This document shows, piece by piece, positions 15,586-24,135 of a stretch of 64,000 nucleotides of DNA. Source of the stretch: CALCZU01 sp964396165 (lineage in GTDB: Bacteria > Bdellovibrionota > FAC87 > UBA2466); NCBI GenBank assembly GCA_964396165.1, contig CAYNEF010000018.1:4480-68479 (forward strand), read 5' to 3'. Both the position numbers and the translations under genes were made by a program. Below the pieces are notes generated by a model that made no database searches, had not been told where the DNA came from, and saw nothing but the letters and a program-made list of their open reading frames with translations. Positions within the stretch are counted from its first letter, which is position 1; each line of letters starts with the position of its first letter.

Positions 15586-17031
15586 ATGAGAGAACTGAAC
15601 TTTCCGCTCACACAAGATGAAACGCCCCTCTATTTGAAACTCTCACGAGGGATTCGCACTCAAATTCAAAAAGGCAATTTGAAACCCGGAGAGAAATTGC
15701 CATCTACGCGTCAAATGGCAGAACACTTTGAATGCAACAGACATACGGTAATGGATGCAATCGAAGAATTAATCGCAGAAGGCTGGATTACTTCGACACA
15801 AAGAAAAAGCTACGAAGTTTCGCGTCTTCTTCCCTCAAACTTTTTTGTAAGTAAAAATAAGACACGAGTAAATAAAAGCGAAACGTTATTAACGATTACA
15901 AAAAACATTGCGGATTATGTACCTGCAGAAACGAACCAAAAACCTTTTAAATACCGTTTTCAAAGTGGCTTGGCTGATTTGAGAATGTTTCCGATGGATG
16001 AACTGCGTGCATGCATAAACGATTCGATGAAGCGTATGGGAGAGAAAATACTCTATTACGGTGAGCCGGAAGGTCTTGCTTCGTTACAAAGTGAAATCGA
16101 TTCGTATTTAAGACGGATGCGTGCCATCAACGGCAGATCGCTTGTCATCACGAATGGTTCTCAAGAGGCCATTTTTATCGCTGCCCAGCTTCTGCTTCAA
16201 GAAGGCAGTACTGTCGGAGTTGAACAATGGGGCTATCAACCTGCATGGGAAACGCTAAAAATAGCCGGAGGCAAACTCTGTCCAATCGAAATGGATGAGA
16301 TGGGAATATTGCCAGACTCATTTGAAACGCAAATTAAAAAGCACAAATTGAAATTGCTCTACCTCACTCCATTGCACCAGTATCCGACGACACTCACCAT
16401 GCCAGTATCGCGGAGAAAACAGATATACGATTTAGCCGTGAAATATAAAGTCGCTATCTTGGAAGATGATTACGATCACGAGTTTCATTACCGGTCACAG
16501 CCCCTACCTCCGATGGCATCAGAGGATCCTAGTGGGATAGTGATTTATATTTCCACTTTTTCAAAAGTGCTTTTCCCCTCTGCACGTATCGGCTATTTAG
16601 CCGTACCTGAAGCCTTGAGAGAGCCCTTTGTCCGCTTGAAAAGACTTTTGTCCCGGCAAAATGATTCTATTCTTCAAGATGCAGTAGCACGCTGGATGAG
16701 AGAGGGAGCTTTTGAAAGACATTTACGAAAAATGCGCAGAACTTATGAAGGAAGAAGAGACTGCATCATTAAGTGCATTACGGAAATGCAAAAGGAAGGT
16801 TACAAAGTCTCTGCAAGAACACCGGATGGGGGAATGGCTGTATGGATGAATACAGGACAAGATTCTGAATTAGTCGCTAAAAAAGCAGCTAAGCTAGGCG
16901 TGCAGGTCTCACCAGAATATCTTTACAGAATAGACAAGGCAAAAGGGACTCATCTGAGATTAGGATTTGCAAACCAAACTGAGACTGAGCTTATTAATGG
17001 AATGAAAATTTTAAAATCCTGTTTACGATAG
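15586..17031 (+). CDS. MocR-type regulator (GntR helix-turn-helix plus aminotransferase domain)
   Basis: 481 aa from ATG 15586, which has AGAGGA upstream; a longer open frame back to 15487 would run through the operator repeats. GntR winged helix is at about 10-80 (LKPGEKLPSTRQMAEHF, EELIAEGWI). The class I aminotransferase-like domain follows, with YGEPEGLASLQSEI, TPLHQYPTTLTMP, EDDYDHEF (293-300) and the PLP lysine K327 in STFSKVLFPSARIGY. Such proteins sense PLP or aldimine ligands. Divergence from a flavin split-barrel gene related to PNPOx fits a vitamin-B6 or redox-linked regulon. Confidence 0.9.
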   Translation: MRELNFPLTQDETPLYLKLSRGIRTQIQKGNLKPGEKLPSTRQMAEHFECNRHTVMDAIEELIAEGWITSTQRKSYEVSRLLPSNFFVSKNKTRVNKSETLLTITKNIADYVPAETNQKPFKYRFQSGLADLRMFPMDELRACINDSMKRMGEKILYYGEPEGLASLQSEIDSYLRRMRAINGRSLVITNGSQEAIFIAAQLLLQEGSTVGVEQWGYQPAWETLKIAGGKLCPIEMDEMGILPDSFETQIKKHKLKLLYLTPLHQYPTTLTMPVSRRKQIYDLAVKYKVAILEDDYDHEFHYRSQPLPPMASEDPSGIVIYISTFSKVLFPSARIGYLAVPEALREPFVRLKRLLSRQNDSILQDAVARWMREGAFERHLRKMRRTYEGRRDCIIKCITEMQKEGYKVSARTPDGGMAVWMNTGQDSELVAKKAAKLGVQVSPEYLYRIDKAKGTHLRLGFANQTETELINGMKILKSCLR

Positions 17032-17046
17032 TAGAAGATGCAGTTT

Positions 17047-18795
17047 TTACTGTTCTATATCGAGTTTTGTCCGAATCTTTGCCCGTTGATTTTTCCAGGT
17101 TTTAAAATCAATAAAATCATAACCTAAAGCCTTTGTTTCCTTTAGCAGACGTTCAACTTCACTCGTATCGCCTGGAAATTTTGCAAGCCCACCATCTTGA
17201 ATGGTGTTGAACATAAAAGGATGGATGAAATAAGAACCCCACACATCTCTGAGAACCCGGTTACGCTTTAAAACTCTGAGCATGTCGTTTACGTTCCAAA
17301 TTTTACCCCCCTGCCCGACGTCTTTCGGTTGGAGAAAACCTACATTTTCGGGAACAAAGCGCGCACCGTTGATATCACTGAACGTTTCATAGGGATAAAA
17401 TTGCAAAACTGCTGGCACACCCATATTTTGCTCCCATTTCAAATTACTTAAAAATGTAATTCTCTCTTGCCTGCCCCCTACTCCGGAAGTTTCAAACGTG
17501 TATTGTTCCGGGAGTTTTCCATTGAGGTTTGTTTTACCAAGAAGATAATTCATGCGCCCGATGTTCCAGGAGAAAACCTCGGCAAATAATGCATTTGCAA
17601 GTGGCGAGCCCATATAATGAGGGGTGAGCCAGGATGAGGGTCTGAAACCAACCGAATCAAACTCACTCATCCCATATTCAAGTTTGTCTAAAAAGTAAGA
17701 GAGAGATTCTTTTTCAACAGGTCTTTCCTGTATGCAGTCCCAAAATTCGCAATCCGCACCGCTGACGCCATTAAATGGATTTTTTAAATTTTCATACTGG
17801 TGAGTTACGCCATGGTAAAGCAAACTCGCGTTGTTTGCGACATGCTCCTGAATAGACGCGACAAAATCATTCTTTTGCGACAAGGCAACTTGTTTTGCGA
17901 CGCCATTGGGCGGAAAAGCGCCTAAAGGATCTTGAAAGATAGGAATCAGTGATAGTCCGTAAGGGATTTGCAACTTACGCGTAACTTCTAAAATTTTCCC
18001 AAGCTGAAAAGTACTGATAAGCGGATGTAAATCTTCAAACCGCACAAAAGCGGGCGCATGTTCAGGATAAAGCGGTTTCTCATCCAGGATATCAAAAAGA
18101 AGATCGGAAAAAATCAAGTACCTGTCTTCTTCCGTCATAAACGTAAACGGCAGATCAGCCACATACCAGTGGTTATTGTTTTCAATAATATAAGGAATTT
18201 TTTGCGCTGTAGTACTGTGCCTTGCCCACGAAACAACTTTACCTACTTGTCTGACCTGCTCCAGATGTACTAGCTCCCAGGAAGCAATGAACTCTTTTGG
18301 ATCGTCTGGTTTTAATTCCCCATACTTTTCGAAAATTTCGTCTTTATATTCGAAGAACTTGAAATACCCTGGTCGTCCCTTTTCGTCTTTTTTCGCCCAG
18401 TTAAGCCCCTCAATTTTCGAATAATTGACTCCCCAAAGACTATTTAATCTCGCGTCTCCCAATTTCCAGATGTTATATCCAAGCCATGCCACGCGTTTTG
18501 AAGTCGTTGTGTAGTCCTGCAAAAAATCTTCGGGGATAGTTGCATCAAAATAACTCCCCAGATAAATACTGGCTTCACACTTTTCCAAGTCACCTTTTTT
18601 GTATTTATCCAGAGGGATAATATAACGAGTGAAAGAAGGAAAGTGTCCCAGCAAATTTTGTAGCGGAAGGACGATGGCTCTTCCAAAACCGAAGTTAGCT
18701 ACTCCGTCATAATAAATTTGGACACATTTGTTTTTTTCTGCAGTTTGGCCGTGATTTAGAGAAAAAAGAAGAAAAAGTAGCAGAAACCATTTCAT
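17047..18795 (-). CDS. DUF2334/polysaccharide-deacetylase-like secreted protein
   Basis: 582 aa with a signal peptide (about 1-18). An N-terminal domain of unknown fold (20-245) precedes a DUF2334 carbohydrate-deacetylase-like domain: RFED at 252-255, YGLSLIPIF (279-287), HGVTH at 328-332 and TPHYMGSPLA at 391-400. The Asp and the HxxxH are the expected metal ligands. B. subtilis YdaL, in an exopolysaccharide operon with a GT2, has this domain. It is six bases downstream of the NfrB-like synthase, so periplasmic N-deacetylation of the nascent glycan is a reasonable inference. Confidence 0.82.
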   Translation of the reverse strand: MKWFLLLFLLFSLNHGQTAEKNKCVQIYYDGVANFGFGRAIVLPLQNLLGHFPSFTRYIIPLDKYKKGDLEKCEASIYLGSYFDATIPEDFLQDYTTTSKRVAWLGYNIWKLGDARLNSLWGVNYSKIEGLNWAKKDEKGRPGYFKFFEYKDEIFEKYGELKPDDPKEFIASWELVHLEQVRQVGKVVSWARHSTTAQKIPYIIENNNHWYVADLPFTFMTEEDRYLIFSDLLFDILDEKPLYPEHAPAFVRFEDLHPLISTFQLGKILEVTRKLQIPYGLSLIPIFQDPLGAFPPNGVAKQVALSQKNDFVASIQEHVANNASLLYHGVTHQYENLKNPFNGVSGADCEFWDCIQERPVEKESLSYFLDKLEYGMSEFDSVGFRPSSWLTPHYMGSPLANALFAEVFSWNIGRMNYLLGKTNLNGKLPEQYTFETSGVGGRQERITFLSNLKWEQNMGVPAVLQFYPYETFSDINGARFVPENVGFLQPKDVGQGGKIWNVNDMLRVLKRNRVLRDVWGSYFIHPFMFNTIQDGGLAKFPGDTSEVERLLKETKALGYDFIDFKTWKNQRAKIRTKLDIEQ

Positions 18796-18801
18796 TTTAT
18801 A

Positions 18802-20187
18802 TTAACTTGTCCCCACCGTTTGCTTGCCAAAGAAATCTGGCAATTCATGCTCGGTTTTAACCCAAGCAATTGTCGTTCGAGTAATTGTGCTAAGGGAATA
18901 TTGATACAGAGCACGCACAGTTGCCAAGCAGTTTATTAAATTAGCAACTGGCCATCTGAGTAGAAGTGTAAGTACAGCCCAAGGTCCATAAACACGTGTC
19001 ACACAGTAGGCTCTTTGCGAAAGTCTGTTCAACATCAAAAGTACATTGACGTATAAAATAGAATCAAACACGCCGCCATGATACGGGAATTCAATACCAC
19101 GCATACTGAGCCAGAGGGCAAGCAACACAATGGGATAACCGATAAAAGTGGCAATATTGGTAAGTAGTCCTTTTCGATCGCGAAACAGAAAGTATTGATT
19201 GGAAAATCTGCCTATCCAGCCTAAATTTTTATTTCCCTGAAGCGCGATACCCGTCGTCCATCTGGTTTTTTGTCTGACAGAACGCATGAATTTTTTGGGA
19301 AAGTATTCACGTGTGGCAATGTATTCTCTCTTGCCTGCTTTATCGTAATAAAAGCATGCGAACTTGGATAAAAAACCCATCGCATGGGCTCTCACACCAA
19401 GCTCGTAATCTTCCGTGACAGTAGTTTCGTTTAAAAGTTGCCCGCGGTTTAGTTCACGCATTTTTAAAACTAATTCGCGGCTGAGTCCCGTTCCCACCCC
19501 TGCAGAAGGGACTGCTGCGTTTAAATGTGAACGCACTAAAATATCTTTTGTGTGGTGTTCAGAAAATTCATCGATGTAGGTTCCCCCGACAAGCTGAAAC
19601 GGACTTACATTGAGTGAAAATACCGGCACCTGGATAAAATCGTACTTACCTAAGTATAAATTTACGAGTGGCAATGTTTTTGGGTGAATGACATCTTCCG
19701 CATCTTGCATGAGTACAGCATCAAATCGAACGCCTCTTTCGTTTTCAAACTGCAAAATACTGTCGACTACATAATTGAGAATCTGTCCTTTAGATGTGGG
19801 ACCAGGACGCGAGTTAATTACTCTATGGACGCGGCTATCTTGCTGCGCGGCTTTTTCAACAGCTTGGCAAGTTTCTAAATCATTCGGATACACACCAACA
19901 AAAAAATCATAATTCGCATATTCGATACGGCTTAAGTTACCTAAGAGCATGCGATCAATGATTTGGCCTTCTTTCCACGCAGGTACAATAATTGCGATAC
20001 GTTTTTCAGGCGTAGTCGTCATTTTTTTTAGAAGCTTTGCGTTCAGTTTTCTCGGCCCCTGATTATCAAAGACGGCAACCAAATCGATAAACAAGTCATC
20101 CAATCCACAAAGAAGATAAAAAACCCCAAGCCAGATAAGTACAGGGTAAACCCAGGTAAAATAAACGAGATATTGATCCAAAGGCAT
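18802..20187 (-). CDS. NfrB-like membrane glycosyltransferase (GT2), without C-terminal MshEN region
   Basis: 461 aa: N-terminal membrane segment (10-38), then a GT2 domain: IVPAWKE (67-73), DAED (162-165), TYIDEFSE (203-210), PSAGVGTGLSR (227-237), TED (258-260), QKTRW (306-310), followed by C-terminal helices. Blocks such as FVGVYPND, RPGPTSK and REYFP match E. coli NfrB as I know it. NfrB polymerises ManNAc from UDP-ManNAc. The protein ends at WVKTEHELPDFFG, where E. coli NfrB continues into its c-di-GMP-binding MshEN part. Its start overlaps the barrel gene's stop (TAATG). Confidence 0.88.
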   Translation of the reverse strand: MPLDQYLVYFTWVYPVLIWLGVFYLLCGLDDLFIDLVAVFDNQGPRKLNAKLLKKMTTTPEKRIAIIVPAWKEGQIIDRMLLGNLSRIEYANYDFFVGVYPNDLETCQAVEKAAQQDSRVHRVINSRPGPTSKGQILNYVVDSILQFENERGVRFDAVLMQDAEDVIHPKTLPLVNLYLGKYDFIQVPVFSLNVSPFQLVGGTYIDEFSEHHTKDILVRSHLNAAVPSAGVGTGLSRELVLKMRELNRGQLLNETTVTEDYELGVRAHAMGFLSKFACFYYDKAGKREYIATREYFPKKFMRSVRQKTRWTTGIALQGNKNLGWIGRFSNQYFLFRDRKGLLTNIATFIGYPIVLLALWLSMRGIEFPYHGGVFDSILYVNVLLMLNRLSQRAYCVTRVYGPWAVLTLLLRWPVANLINCLATVRALYQYSLSTITRTTIAWVKTEHELPDFFGKQTVGTS

Positions 20188-20945
20188 TAGAAACTTCCCC
20201 CCGCGACGAATAACACCCTGAAACCTGAGGTCTCATTCAAGTAAGGGTTTCTCTCAAATTTTGCATAATCAAAATAGTCGTTCACTAAATACGAGCCGGT
20301 CAGCCCGAATGAATAGTTGGCCGTTGCATATTGCAATCGCATATTCAGTTTTGCGTCTGCGCGGTTATTATAAAAATGTCCGATTCTGTCCACTGTGACA
20401 AATGGTTCAACAAAAACATCTAGCATTAAATCTTTGATAACGGGTTTTCTTAAACCTGCACGAATATATGCCGATTCAATTACGTTGCTTTCATCGGCAG
20501 AGGTGAAAAGAGTTTCTGTATAGAGCTCATAAAACCCTAAAATACTGCGGGATGCATCCAGCCCCACATCGCCATACTTCCCGATAGTTAAAAGTATTCT
20601 CGCATCGAGTTTCTTCTGGTTCAAAGCCTCACGGTAATAAGAACGGCCTCTGAGCTCTGTAAAAAGTTGTGCGCCGAAAAGATCGACCTTAAAACCAGGC
20701 CCACCATATGCGTAGGAGCTTGTCGCCACATCTGAAACCACTTGAGAAGAAGTCTGCATGTCGCTTCCGACAGTCAAATAGGGGGAGAGATTTTCTGTAA
20801 CTTTGTATTCGCCTCTTACGCGCAAAAGACTGGAGAGTATATTTTCTCGATCTAAAAAAGCATCTTCTGTGTACCAATTGGAAGTGAATGCTCCGAAAGA
20901 GAGCTGTGTAAAAAGCAGAATAAAAATAGCAGTTGATCGCATCAT
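20187..20945 (-). CDS. outer-membrane beta-barrel, candidate glycan exporter of the Nfr-like locus
   Basis: 252 aa with a signal peptide (cleavage near LSFGA) and barrel-like alternation ending in Phe (LRVRGEYKVTENLSPYLTVGSD; AQLFTELRGRSYYREALN; NMRLQYATANYSFGLTGSYL; GFRVLFVAGGSF). It is translationally coupled to the NfrB-like synthase. The position equals that of nfrA upstream of nfrB, and NfrA ends in a barrel domain, but this protein lacks the long TPR portion. Export function is inferred from context; homology to NfrA is not proven. Confidence 0.7.
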   Translation of the reverse strand: MMRSTAIFILLFTQLSFGAFTSNWYTEDAFLDRENILSSLLRVRGEYKVTENLSPYLTVGSDMQTSSQVVSDVATSSYAYGGPGFKVDLFGAQLFTELRGRSYYREALNQKKLDARILLTIGKYGDVGLDASRSILGFYELYTETLFTSADESNVIESAYIRAGLRKPVIKDLMLDVFVEPFVTVDRIGHFYNNRADAKLNMRLQYATANYSFGLTGSYLVNDYFDYAKFERNPYLNETSGFRVLFVAGGSF

Positions 20946-21115
20946 ACCCCCGTTTATCTACAGCAAGCCTTGTGCCATAGAAAATTATGTCGCTTTCAGC
21001 ACGAAGTTATCTCGTAAGGGATCACTTTGGCACCTTATAAAGAAATCTTTCTCTAAATATTTTTCAATTCAGATTTGCATTAAGTTTTTAACGCACATTG
21101 TCGAAATAGGGTTAT

Positions 21116-22345
21116 ATGCGTACTAAACCTCAGATAATAAAGCTATTTCGCAATATCGCCTTTTTTTTACTCCTTTTTGGCTGTGTTTCCAAGCAGGCTA
21201 TTTCGTCGTCTGAATCTTTGAACTGCAATGAGGCAAAAACTAAGTGGGATCTCTGGCGTGTAAAAACGTGTTTACGAGGGGCAAATATCTGGCAGAAAAA
21301 AATTGATCCTAAGGTGGATGGAAACGGCTTCGGCACAGATCCCATTGGCCCGCCGTATTTGCAGACTGATTTTCAGCAACTTTCTTCACTTGGCGCAAAC
21401 TACGTAAACATTTCGCATCCCGGACTCTTCACCGAAAAAGCGCCTTATCAGATTGACTCCCAAGCGGTTCAAAACCTTGATTCGCTTCTTTCAAAAATTG
21501 AAAATGCCAATATGTTTGCAGTCATCAGTTTCAGAACAGGCCCGGGAAGAAATGAAGACACTTTTTCAGGCGTGAACTCAAAAGCCAATAATGACATTTG
21601 GAAAAATGCCGAGGCACAAAAAGCTTGGGCAAATATGTGGAAATTCGCCGCTGAGAGATATAAAAATAGTGCGGTGGTGGTTGGATATGACCTTATGGTG
21701 GAGCCCAATAGTAATTCCGTGTTGCTCAGTACCGATGACGCCAAAGAATTTTACGCCAAATACAAAGACAGCCTGTACGATTTTGCGCCACTTGCAAAAG
21801 CGACTACCAATGCAATCAGAGAAGTGGATAGTGAAACTCCTATCTTACTAGCTGTAATGGATTGGAGCAGCGTCAATTGGTTGGAAGACACCCCTATTTC
21901 AGAAGATCAAAAAACCGTTTATGCGGTCCACAGTTATTCGCCTTATGAATACACGCACCAATATTCTCCTTACAGAATCAGCTATCCGGGTTATTTAAAA
22001 TGGGGGGAAAGACTCGACGCAAGCTGGCTCGAAAACGCATTGCGCCCGATTTACGATTTCAAACAAAAAAATAAACTTCCTGTCGCTGTAAATGAATTTG
22101 GAGTCATGCGATGGGAAAAAGGTGCTGCCAGTTACTTGGACGATCACATGAGCATTCTTGAAAACCTAGGTGTAAATTATTCTTACTGGCTTTGGGAATC
22201 AAGCTGGCAAGGTATCACATATGATCAATTTGATATCCGAAAAGGGACGAAACCAAAGAACCACACAAACCAGACTGACAATGCCCTATTTCAAACGATG
22301 AAAAAGTACTGGATTAAGAACCAAGCAAGGCCGAGAAAACCCTGA
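21116..22345 (+). CDS. GH5-family glycoside hydrolase, lipoprotein
   Basis: 409 aa with a lipoprotein signal peptide (lipobox LFGC, C23). The TIM-barrel shows LRGANIWQ, NYVNISHPGLF, FAVISFRTGPG, acid/base E196 in GYDLMVEPN, HSY near 272-274 and nucleophile E327 in AVNEFGV. In most GH5 enzymes the acid/base Glu follows Asn (NEP); here it follows Val. It is divergent from the export/synthase operon and overlaps wecB tail to tail by 32 bases. By analogy with glycosidases in other exopolysaccharide loci it may trim or clear the polymer in the periplasm. Confidence 0.85.
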   Translation: MRTKPQIIKLFRNIAFFLLLFGCVSKQAISSSESLNCNEAKTKWDLWRVKTCLRGANIWQKKIDPKVDGNGFGTDPIGPPYLQTDFQQLSSLGANYVNISHPGLFTEKAPYQIDSQAVQNLDSLLSKIENANMFAVISFRTGPGRNEDTFSGVNSKANNDIWKNAEAQKAWANMWKFAAERYKNSAVVVGYDLMVEPNSNSVLLSTDDAKEFYAKYKDSLYDFAPLAKATTNAIREVDSETPILLAVMDWSSVNWLEDTPISEDQKTVYAVHSYSPYEYTHQYSPYRISYPGYLKWGERLDASWLENALRPIYDFKQKNKLPVAVNEFGVMRWEKGAASYLDDHMSILENLGVNYSYWLWESSWQGITYDQFDIRKGTKPKNHTNQTDNALFQTMKKYWIKNQARPRKP

Positions 22346-23543
22346 TAAAAGAAGCTCCCCCTGCCAATTTTGTCAGGCGTCTTAAGTTTGTAAGCTGTGC
22401 AGAAACATAATTTTTGCGAGGAACAATGCGTGGCACTTCTCCTAGCTCATGTTCTAACACTCTGATGATAGAAGAGGCAGCGTCTCCGTTTCCAAACGGA
22501 TTAGTTGCGCGTGCCATCGAGCGATACAGTTTGGATTTACTCGAGGAAAGTTCCGTAAGCCGTTCCACAATCAGCTTCGGATCCGATCCCACAAGTATCG
22601 CAGTTCCGCTTTTAACAGCCTCGGGGCGCTCGGTGCTTTCGCGAAGTACAAGCACAGGCTTACCCAGTGTTGGCGCTTCTTCCTGCAATCCACCTGAATC
22701 CGTTAACACGAGATGGGCTTCTTTCATCAAAGACACAAGTTCGAGATAACTCAAAGGCTCGACTAAAGAAACGTTGGCCAAATTACTCAATTGCTTTGCA
22801 GCAGGGATAACAACATTCGGATTTTTGTGTACTGGGTAAACGATATGAAAATCCGGATTTTTTTCAGCAAATTCCCTGACCGCTGAGAATATTTTTTCAA
22901 GCGGACGACCGAAATTTTCGCGTCTATGCGCTGTCATCAAAATCAACTTACGATTTCCTACCATTTGCACAAAGCGCTCAGGCAATTCCGTACGTTCTGC
23001 CACCCATTTCAGCGCATCGATACTGGTATTCCCTGTCAAAAATATTTTTTGGAAAGGTACATTTTCATTTTCAAGGTTTGTGACCGAATCTTCCGTTGGG
23101 GCAAAGTGCCAGTCAGCGATGGGTGAAATTAAATTACGATTAATTTCTTCAGGGAATGGCGCGTACTTCTCAAACGTTCTTAAGCCTGCTTCCACATGCC
23201 CGACAGGAATTTTTTCATAATACGCGGCCAATGCGGCGGCAAAAGCAGTAGTCGTATCTCCCTGCACTAAAACTGCATCAGGCTTCACTTCGCGCAAAAC
23301 TTCTTTCATGCGTGTCAGGCAATTAGCTGTAATGGAATATAAATCTTGATTGGGTTGCATCAGTTGTAAATCGTAGTCGGGCTTTATCGAAAAAATATCC
23401 ATCACTTGATCGAGCATCTCTCTATGCTGTCCAGTCGAGCACGTAATTGCTTTTAAATAGGGAGAAGATTGCATTGCTTGTACTAGCGGCGCCATTTTAA
23501 TGGCTTCAGGACGAGTGCCAAATACGATGAGAACAGTTTTCAT
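22314..23543 (-). CDS. wecB: UDP-N-acetylglucosamine 2-epimerase (non-hydrolysing)
   Basis: 409 aa. It interconverts UDP-GlcNAc and UDP-ManNAc in the cytoplasm. Signatures: FGTRPEAIKMAPLVQ at the start, GDTTTAFAAALAAYY, VGHVEAGLRTF, PFPEEINR, TAHRRENFG and DSGGLQEEAPTLGKPVLVLRESTERPE. The last 25-30 residues extend beyond the usual end. In E. coli WecB (NfrC) supplies UDP-ManNAc to NfrB and is needed for phage N4 receptor production, so its place beside an NfrB-like gene is telling. Its 3' end overlaps the GH5 gene. Confidence 0.93.
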   Translation of the reverse strand: MKTVLIVFGTRPEAIKMAPLVQAMQSSPYLKAITCSTGQHREMLDQVMDIFSIKPDYDLQLMQPNQDLYSITANCLTRMKEVLREVKPDAVLVQGDTTTAFAAALAAYYEKIPVGHVEAGLRTFEKYAPFPEEINRNLISPIADWHFAPTEDSVTNLENENVPFQKIFLTGNTSIDALKWVAERTELPERFVQMVGNRKLILMTAHRRENFGRPLEKIFSAVREFAEKNPDFHIVYPVHKNPNVVIPAAKQLSNLANVSLVEPLSYLELVSLMKEAHLVLTDSGGLQEEAPTLGKPVLVLRESTERPEAVKSGTAILVGSDPKLIVERLTELSSSKSKLYRSMARATNPFGNGDAASSIIRVLEHELGEVPRIVPRKNYVSAQLTNLRRLTKLAGGASFIRVFSALLGS

Positions 23544-23727
23544 GTCTTACTCTTATATCTAATTTGTTTTAGGAAGATTGTCAGGTTTTAAACAAGCCGA
23601 CACTTTTCCTATTCCTTCAAATCTTAAACAGAGCAATTGCAATGCCAAATAATTCTAGTCAGGATTTCGTATTAAACAAACCAAAAGTGTAAAAATTTTA
23701 CATATAACGGGTGTTCTCAGGGACTAA

Positions 23728-24135
23728 TTGTTTCCAAATGGAAAAAGGCGCGTTAATCTTTTTCGCATGAAACATTCTGAAGGCTTTTTAAAAATCGTGA
23801 ACGAATCAAAAAAAAATATTAAAGAAACATCCGTAGAGGGTGTGATTCAAAAATTGAAATCAGGCGAGAAATTCCATTTTGTCGATGTGCGTGAAGACGA
23901 CGAGTGGAAAGCAGGCCGCGCAAAAGGCGCAATCCACTTAGGAAAAGGCGTAATAGAGCGCGATGTCGAATCTGTTCTTCCGAATAAAACGGAACAAATC
24001 ATTTTGTATTGTGGGGGCGGCTTTCGTTCGGCCCTTGCAGCAGACGCGCTGCAGAAGATGGGTTACACAAATGTACTTTCTATGGATGGTGGAATGCGTG
24101 CTTGGCGTGAAAAGGGACTTCCGGAAGAAAAATAG
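23728..24135 (+). CDS. rhodanese-like domain protein
   Basis: 135 aa single rhodanese domain: FVDVREDDEWKAGRAKGAIHLGKG, active-site loop YCGGGFRSA with the catalytic Cys, and DGGMRAWREKGLP at the end. Such proteins carry sulfane sulfur on the Cys. TTG 23728 is preceded by AGGGA; ATG 23767 is an alternative lacking a good site. No signal peptide, so cytoplasmic. Convergent with the GT39 gene, directly abutting it. Confidence 0.87.
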   Translation: MFPNGKRRVNLFRMKHSEGFLKIVNESKKNIKETSVEGVIQKLKSGEKFHFVDVREDDEWKAGRAKGAIHLGKGVIERDVESVLPNKTEQIILYCGGGFRSALAADALQKMGYTNVLSMDGGMRAWREKGLPEEK

